Below, in pieces: positions 59,165 through 64,000 of a stretch of DNA of 64,000 nt (position 1 is its first letter; the number at the start of each line of letters is the position of its first letter). Under the pieces are notes generated by a model. That model saw nothing but the letters and a program-made list of their open reading frames with translations. It ran no database searches and was not told the origin of the DNA. A program made the translations under genes and the position numbers. The stretch covers positions 62,001 to 126,000 of the forward strand of contig JAFTDE010000056.1 of assembly GCA_017454335.1 (NCBI GenBank), given 5' to 3'. This DNA is from Bacteroidales bacterium. GTDB lineage: Bacteria > Bacteroidota > Bacteroidia > Bacteroidales > UBA932.

Positions 59165-61039
59165 ATGAAAAAAACAGTTTTCGCTCTTTGTGCTTTGTTC
59201 CTGACCGGCCTGGCGGGATCCCTCTCGGCCCAGACTGACACCCTGCAGGTTCCTGAGGTCGTCGTGACCGGTTCACGGGAAGCCGTCGACGTCCGCCATC
59301 TTCCCATGACCGTTTCCGTCATCGGACGGGATGAACTGGTCGAAAAGCACCAGACTTCCGTCCTGCCCACCGTCATGCAGCAGGTCCCGGGCCTGTTCGT
59401 TACCAGCCGTTCCACGATGGGTTACGGCGTATCCACCGGAGCCGCCGGCGGTATCAACCTGCGCGGCATCTCGGGAGGCGCCGGCCAGCTGCTGGTCCTG
59501 ATCGACGGCCATCCCCAGTACCAGGGCATTTACGGCCATCCCATCAGCGACAGTTACCAGACGCTGATGGCGGAGCGGGTGGAAGTCCTCCGCGGACCGG
59601 CCTCCGTGCTGTACGGCTCCAACGCCATGGGCGGCGTCCTGAACATCGTCACGCGCTCGATGCAGGAAGACGGCGTCAAGACGACCTTCAATTTCGGCGC
59701 CGGCAGTTACGGTACGGTGCAGGCGGAAGCGTCCAACCAGGTGCGTAGCGGCAAGTTCAGCAGCACGGTGTCCGCCCAGTACAACCGCACGGACAACCAC
59801 CGTCCCCGCATGGGATTCGAGCAGTTCGGCGGCGACCTGAAGCTGGGATATGACATTTCATCCCACTGGAACACCTACCTGAGCGCAAACATGACCCATT
59901 TCAACGCCAGCAACCCGGGGCCCGTCAGCGCCCCGTTGTACAGCGCCGACCAGTGGATCACCCGCGGCGTGGCTTCCCTCGCCCTGGAGAACCACTATGA
60001 CAATACCAGCGGTGCCCTGAGCCTCTATTCGACCTTCGGCTGGCACAAGATCGACGACGGTACGACCAATCCCGATGCCCCGACCCAGCGCTTCTTCCGT
60101 TCCGAAGACGCCCTGACCGGCATTTCGCTGTACCAGAGCTTCCAGTTCTTCGAAGGCAACCGCATCACGGCCGGCCTCGATTACCAGCACATCTACGGCC
60201 ATGCCTACTATACCTCCAAGAAGACGGGCGAGGTGCTGGATACGCCCAACAAGCAGAGCGGCGAATCCCACCGCAACGAAATCGCGGCTTACGTGGACTT
60301 CCGTCAGGATCTCCTCTCCTGGATGACCGTCGATGCCGGTCTGCGCGTCGACCACCACTCCATCACGGGTACCGAATGGATCCCCCAGGCCGGACTGGTC
60401 TTCCGCCCGATTCAGACCGGCGAGATCAAGGCCATGGTCAGCAAGGGATTCCGGAACCCGACCATGCGGGAGATGTACCTCTATCCGCCTTCCAACGAAG
60501 ACCTGAAGCCCGAACGGATCTGGAACTACGAACTCTCCTGGCGCCACCGCGTCAACCGGGTGAAATACGGTGTGAACCTGTTCTACCTCAAGGGTGACAA
60601 CATGATCCAGACGGTTCCCGTCGGCGGCAAGCCCAGGAACGTCAATACGGGCAAGATCGAGAACAGCGGCGCCGAACTGGAGGCCTCCTGGTTCATCGAT
60701 TCCCACTGGACCCTGAACACGAACCACTCCTACCTGAAGATGCGGAATCCCATCATCGCCGCCCCCACCTACAAGGGTTACCTCGGCGTGGATTACAACA
60801 TCAACAAATGGGTGGCCAACCTGGGACTGCAGTACATCCACGGTCTGTACACGGCTGTCGGTGCCCAGGAGAAGAAGGAGAACTTCTGCCTGCTGAACCT
60901 GGCTGTGTCCTACCGCCTGAACAATACGATCACCCTCTGGGTCCGCGGAGAGAACCTCCTGGCCCAGCAGTACGAGATCAACCTGGGCTTCCCCATGCCC
61001 GGCGCCACCTTCATGGGAGGAGTATCCATTTCGCTCTAA
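59165..61039 (+). CDS. TonB-dependent outer-membrane receptor (BtuB-like)
   Basis: The 624-residue receptor imports a ligand across the outer membrane with TonB energy. A signal peptide ends near LSAQ and is followed by a TonB box-like stretch (DTLQVPEVVVTGSREAVDV). The plug domain (~45-160) has MQQVPGLFVTSRSTMGYG, INLRGISGGAGQLLVLIDGHPQYQG and AERVEVLRGPASVLYGSNAMGGVLNIVT. The 22-strand barrel ends GATFMGGVSISL. It has no N-terminal carboxypeptidase-like domain, so it is not SusC-type. A BtuG-like lipoprotein gene at 61461 suggests a cobamide or related ligand, but no cobalamin riboswitch is seen. Confidence 0.88.
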   Translation: MKKTVFALCALFLTGLAGSLSAQTDTLQVPEVVVTGSREAVDVRHLPMTVSVIGRDELVEKHQTSVLPTVMQQVPGLFVTSRSTMGYGVSTGAAGGINLRGISGGAGQLLVLIDGHPQYQGIYGHPISDSYQTLMAERVEVLRGPASVLYGSNAMGGVLNIVTRSMQEDGVKTTFNFGAGSYGTVQAEASNQVRSGKFSSTVSAQYNRTDNHRPRMGFEQFGGDLKLGYDISSHWNTYLSANMTHFNASNPGPVSAPLYSADQWITRGVASLALENHYDNTSGALSLYSTFGWHKIDDGTTNPDAPTQRFFRSEDALTGISLYQSFQFFEGNRITAGLDYQHIYGHAYYTSKKTGEVLDTPNKQSGESHRNEIAAYVDFRQDLLSWMTVDAGLRVDHHSITGTEWIPQAGLVFRPIQTGEIKAMVSKGFRNPTMREMYLYPPSNEDLKPERIWNYELSWRHRVNRVKYGVNLFYLKGDNMIQTVPVGGKPRNVNTGKIENSGAELEASWFIDSHWTLNTNHSYLKMRNPIIAAPTYKGYLGVDYNINKWVANLGLQYIHGLYTAVGAQEKKENFCLLNLAVSYRLNNTITLWVRGENLLAQQYEINLGFPMPGATFMGGVSISL

Positions 61040-61431
61040 AGTACGGCCCGGATGAGCGGCAGCAGCCCCTCGTCCGCCGGCAACCACCGAAGTTCACCGA
61101 GGCTGTCCGCATCCAACCAGCGGGCGGCCTCGTGTTCATTCAGGTGCACTTCTTCGCTCAGCAGGGAACACAGGTAACAGTGCATCGTCAGATGGAAGGC
61201 GGGATAGTCCCAGTCCACCGTGCACAGGAACGTGTCCACGCGGATCTGCGCGTCCAGTTCTTCCCGGATTTCCCGGACCAGGGCCTGCTCGGGGGTCTCC
61301 CCCGCCTCGACCTTGCCTCCGGGCCATTCCCAGAAATCCTTCCAGTCGCCGTACCCGCGCTGGGTGGCGAAAAAAACGTCACCCCTGCGGATGATGGCGG
61401 CGGCTACTTCTACGGTCTTCCTCTCTGACAT
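61036..61431 (-). CDS. MutT-type NUDIX hydrolase
   Basis: The 131-residue protein matches MutT/NudG-type enzymes that clean oxidised nucleoside triphosphates. VEVAAAIIRRGDVFFATQRGYGDWKDFWEWPGGKVEAGETPEQALVREIREELDAQI holds a full Nudix box (GKVEAGE...REIREEL). HEAARWLDADSLGELRWLPADEGLL is the usual C-terminus. The start at 61431 is preferred, with in-frame ATGs at 61440 and 61455 as alternatives. Its stop shares CTAA with the receptor stop. An unrelated housekeeping gene inserted between receptor and lipoprotein genes. Confidence 0.9.
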   Translation of the reverse strand: MSERKTVEVAAAIIRRGDVFFATQRGYGDWKDFWEWPGGKVEAGETPEQALVREIREELDAQIRVDTFLCTVDWDYPAFHLTMHCYLCSLLSEEVHLNEHEAARWLDADSLGELRWLPADEGLLPLIRAVL

Positions 61432-61460
61432 GGTGGCCATACCTGCTGATCGCGACATAC

Positions 61461-62594
61461 TCAAAACAGTCGCTGCCTGGTAAAAACGATGCGGGAAGGG
61501 ATAAAACCCGTAGTTTCCGTCCATTTCAGCCGGCCTTCCGGAGAATAACAATAGATTTTTCCCGGGGTGACGCCGTCGAAGGCGTCGGTGACGTAGAACT
61601 CGTGGCTTTGGGGATTGACGGCAATGGCATAGGGGTTCTCCATAAAGGTGTCCGTGCCGTCCACAATGAATTTGCGGGTGACAATCTGCCGGAACTTCAC
61701 GTCCACGAGGGCATAGCTGACCGTGCTGCTTTGGGTGAACTCACTCCAGTTGTTGCCCAGGACATAGAGTGTATCGCCGCAGATGGTCATGTCAGAGCAG
61801 GTCAAAAGATCCATTACATCGACCACGCACTCACGTTCCGAGTCGACGACATGAACCGTCGAAGGGATATCGTAATAATCGCCCCTGGACGAAACCCAGA
61901 TGTTACCGTATGCGTCAATTTCCATCCGGTGCAGATTGGGCGCCACGTCGATTGTCCGAAGTTCCTGGAAAGACTCCAGATCGACCACGGAAACCGTATG
62001 CTCGTAATCATGATCGCGACAGGCACCTGAATTGGCTACGAAGAGTTTGCCGTTCGAGATGACCATTTCCTCCGGCTGGTATCCCACTGTGCAGGTATCG
62101 ACGATCTGCAAGGATGCCGTATCTATCTTCGCGACATAACCGAGAGGGTAATCGGAATCGTTTTCCTTAGGAGCCGCATAGGAACTGACATAGGCATAAG
62201 CGTCATGAAAAACGATGTACCGGCAGTTCGGGATCTTAACCTCTCCGATGTGCCGGGCCGATGCAATGTCCATCACTTCAACGCGGTTCGAACCGCTGAC
62301 CACGGCGTACAGCCGGGCCCCGTAACATTGGAGATCGTTGCCGGCATCACCCAGATCGTTGCCGGGATTGGAAACAGGGAATGCATCCCTCCAGTATAAG
62401 CCGATGACATCATTGTAGTAGTCGAGCGAGCAGGTGTTGCTGCCCTCGAGACCTTCATTGAGCAGGAAAAAGCCGGCGATGCCATCCTCCCGGCTGCTGC
62501 CCGCGGAAGGAGGATCTTCGACCTTTTTTTGGCAGGCGATTGCGCTCAGGAGCAAAACCGCCGCGACGAGTCTGAGTATACTGTTTGTACGCAT
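61461..62594 (-). CDS. YncE/DUF5074-like surface beta-propeller lipoprotein (BtuG-like)
   Basis: The 377-residue lipoprotein (lipobox SAIAC near residue 20) folds as a beta-propeller of YncE/DUF5074 type. FFLLNEGLEGSNTCSLDYYNDV near residue 42 is the characteristic DUF5074 start, and blades repeat as GSNRVEVMDIASARHIGEVKI, LGYVAKIDTASLQIVDTCTVGYQPEEMVI and HTVSVVDLESFQELRTIDV. In Bacteroides, BtuG proteins of this fold sit on BtuB and capture vitamin B12. A BtuB-like receptor is encoded nearby on the other strand, but the pairing is not operonic, so the ligand is uncertain. It starts 4 nt after the GH2 gene stop. Confidence 0.75.
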   Translation of the reverse strand: MRTNSILRLVAAVLLLSAIACQKKVEDPPSAGSSREDGIAGFFLLNEGLEGSNTCSLDYYNDVIGLYWRDAFPVSNPGNDLGDAGNDLQCYGARLYAVVSGSNRVEVMDIASARHIGEVKIPNCRYIVFHDAYAYVSSYAAPKENDSDYPLGYVAKIDTASLQIVDTCTVGYQPEEMVISNGKLFVANSGACRDHDYEHTVSVVDLESFQELRTIDVAPNLHRMEIDAYGNIWVSSRGDYYDIPSTVHVVDSERECVVDVMDLLTCSDMTICGDTLYVLGNNWSEFTQSSTVSYALVDVKFRQIVTRKFIVDGTDTFMENPYAIAVNPQSHEFYVTDAFDGVTPGKIYCYSPEGRLKWTETTGFIPSRIVFTRQRLF

Positions 62595-62598
62595 GGTG

Positions 62599-64000
62599 CT
62601 ATTTGCGCTCCGGGACGGGCTGCGACTCCACTTTGCCGCGCCAGGGTTCAAAGAAACGGTAGAGCAGGCCATAGACCTCTTCCGCCTTGGCCTTGATGTC
62701 GTGGCCGTACCACTGGGCCGTGATCTGTTCGCCGTTGTCGTACTCCACGTGGATGCGGTAAATGGTCCCGCCCAGGATGCGCTCGTCCACCAGATACCCG
62801 TCCAGACGTTTGACATGGGCCTGGTCCAGGGCCGCCTGGATGGCCTGTACATCCTTGGCGGCAGCCTTGAATTCCCCGTTGCGCTCGGGCGCGTAGAAAC
62901 AGTCCTCGTCCAGCACGACATGCACTTTCGGCGTCTTCCCCGAATCGGCGGTCAGCTCGCAGTAGGACTTTCCCTGCCCCGCCACGCGGGTCGCGGAATA
63001 ACTGCAGTAGACCAGTTTCTTTCCGGTGCCGGGCGTAACGGCGCCTTTGCCCTCGTACCAGTCCTGAAGGACATAGAAGGCTTTTTTCTTCTCTCCATTG
63101 TCGGAAACGAGGCCCTTGCGGTTGTAGTAGTCCTGGATTCCGACCAGCACCCGGCGCGGCGAACGGAAGTCCTTGAGGATCCAGGGCGTGGTGCCGACCA
63201 GGCCATCGACCTTGTCCAGCATGTCCAGGTTCTCTTCGTACAGGCGTTGCTGGAACTCTTCGGTCCAGCGCTGGTTCGCCTCGCCGTGGAGGCCGGCGCG
63301 CGCACCGCCGCCGAATTCGCTGACGATGACGGGCTTGTCATACGGAATCTCCCACTCCATCTTCGGAGCGTCGTTCACATCCCGGTACCATCCGACGTAC
63401 TCGTTGAACGAAATGACATCAACATACTGGTTCATATTGTCCTGCAGGCGATTGTGATAATTCGAAGCGGAAGTCACCTCCATCGCCATCGAGATCAGCC
63501 GGCTGTCGTCCAGCGCACGGGCGTGACGGGCGAGGCGGGACAGGAAGTCGTCGCGTTCCGGGGAATGCGGCGTCTCGTTCGCGATGGACCAGATGATGAT
63601 GTTGGCCCGGTTCCGGTCGCGCGCGATCATCTCGTCGAGCTGTTTCTCGGCATTGGCATAGGTGTCCGGATTGGTCCAGGAAATCGTCCAGTAGCAAGGC
63701 AGTTCGCTCCAGACCAGGATACCCAGGCGTTCCGCTTCCCGGACCATATGCTCGTTGTGCGGATAATGGGCCAGGCGGACGAAATTGCACCCGAGTTCCT
63801 TTGCCCATCCCAAAAGGACGGACGCATCCTCGGCAGAATTGGCCCGGCCGCCGCCAAAGGCTTTTTCCTCATGGATACTGATGCCGCGCAGGAAAACGGG
63901 CTCGCCGTTCAGCAGCAACTGCTTGCCCCGGGTCTCGACGGTGCGGAAACCGATCGAATCCACGACGGCTTCGTTGTCGCCCAGGCTCAGTTCAACCCGG
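62599..64000 (-). CDS. GH2 beta-glucuronidase-like enzyme (partial, N-terminus outside window)
   Basis: This GH2 enzyme is seen from its second domain to the C-terminus (~467 residues); the reading frame is open to position 64000, so the start and N-terminal jelly-roll are missing. The TIM barrel has LNGEPVFLRGISIHEEKAF and FVRLAHYPHNEHMVREAERLGILVWSELPCYW. The acid/base Glu is in IIWSIANETPHS and the nucleophile Glu in VIVSEFGGGA. The order and NETPHSPERDDFL resemble UidA-type beta-glucuronidases. A C-terminal extension (~120 residues) with KVHVVLDEDCFYAPERNGEF follows. It probably forms an operon with the lipoprotein gene. Confidence 0.88.
   Translation of the reverse strand, partial: RVELSLGDNEAVVDSIGFRTVETRGKQLLLNGEPVFLRGISIHEEKAFGGGRANSAEDASVLLGWAKELGCNFVRLAHYPHNEHMVREAERLGILVWSELPCYWTISWTNPDTYANAEKQLDEMIARDRNRANIIIWSIANETPHSPERDDFLSRLARHARALDDSRLISMAMEVTSASNYHNRLQDNMNQYVDVISFNEYVGWYRDVNDAPKMEWEIPYDKPVIVSEFGGGARAGLHGEANQRWTEEFQQRLYEENLDMLDKVDGLVGTTPWILKDFRSPRRVLVGIQDYYNRKGLVSDNGEKKKAFYVLQDWYEGKGAVTPGTGKKLVYCSYSATRVAGQGKSYCELTADSGKTPKVHVVLDEDCFYAPERNGEFKAAAKDVQAIQAALDQAHVKRLDGYLVDERILGGTIYRIHVEYDNGEQITAQWYGHDIKAKAEEVYGLLYRFFEPWRGKVESQPVPERK

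Noticed and set aside
54314-64000. Classical polysaccharide utilisation locus with SusC/SusD
   Set aside because: GH106 and GH2 genes are present, but there is no SusD, and the only TonB receptor lacks the N-terminal extension of SusC.

Overview
The window is a gene-dense, GC-rich chromosomal segment from a member of the Bacteroidota, most likely an uncultured Bacteroidales from a gut or rumen community. Support: many intergenic gaps carry the Bacteroidota-type promoter (TTTG, 19-20 nt, TAnnTTTG); most genes have no Shine-Dalgarno sequence, with rpsU a striking exception; and several families are typical of the phylum (DUF3826, DUF4922-SpoIID, HU-CCDC81, DUF6515, YncE/BtuG-like surface lipoproteins, GH106). 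Genus-level placement is not possible from the sequence alone.

Layout. 1-6.4 kb: housekeeping genes (ruvC partial, serS, rpmA, rplU, rpsU, tRNA-Leu) with an AAA ATPase/sirtuin pair and a solo TrpB2. TrpB2 is preceded by what reads as a complete tryptophan attenuator: a short leader peptide with tandem Trp codons, an antiterminator and a terminator. 6.4-22.9 kb: a divergent carbohydrate locus. DeoR, a GH63-like glycosidase and a DUF2490 protein lie on the minus strand. On the plus strand is a long operon with a two-subunit transketolase, a ribose-type ABC importer with DUF2291, a DUF1593 lipoprotein, an FGGY kinase, an L-fucose/L-arabinose-type isomerase, an MFS sugar porter and a cytoplasmic GH78. 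22.9-33.9 kb: a minus-strand run of fumarase, prfB (with programmed +1 frameshift), murI, a DUF6515 protein, a NamZ-type muramidase, an AmpG-like permease, a DUF4922-SpoIID fusion, a NUDIX protein and an HU-CCDC81 protein, several of which point to peptidoglycan turnover. 34-35.7 kb: tRNA-Asn, a toxin-antitoxin pair, a 140-bp palindromic element and a membrane protein/XRE pair. 35.8-39.2 kb: small enzymes including dtd.

39.2-49.9 kb: a second catabolic operon with an N-acetylneuraminate-lyase/DHDPS-type aldolase, a sodium/solute symporter, an iron alcohol dehydrogenase, PdxA2, a DUF1537 four-carbon acid kinase, a GH28-DUF3826 fusion and a sialidase-fold/TIM-barrel fusion lipoprotein. These steps line up as a route from a 3-deoxy-2-ketoaldarate to pyruvate and dihydroxyacetone phosphate. 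The best-fitting substrate is Dha (3-deoxy-D-lyxo-2-heptulosaric acid), a sugar of the pectin rhamnogalacturonan II (RG-II). The first operon could similarly serve a branched or unusual pentose such as apiose, also found in RG-II. Both assignments are inference.

49.9-64 kb: a LOG-family nucleosidase, a nitroreductase, a ThrE-type exporter, a Dcu-type C4-dicarboxylate carrier, a GH106 rhamnosidase, an IS4-type transposase gene without visible IS ends, a BtuB-like TonB receptor, a MutT-type NUDIX protein, a YncE/BtuG-like lipoprotein and a GH2 beta-glucuronidase cut by the window edge. Genes are packed so tightly that several convergent pairs share stop-codon bases.
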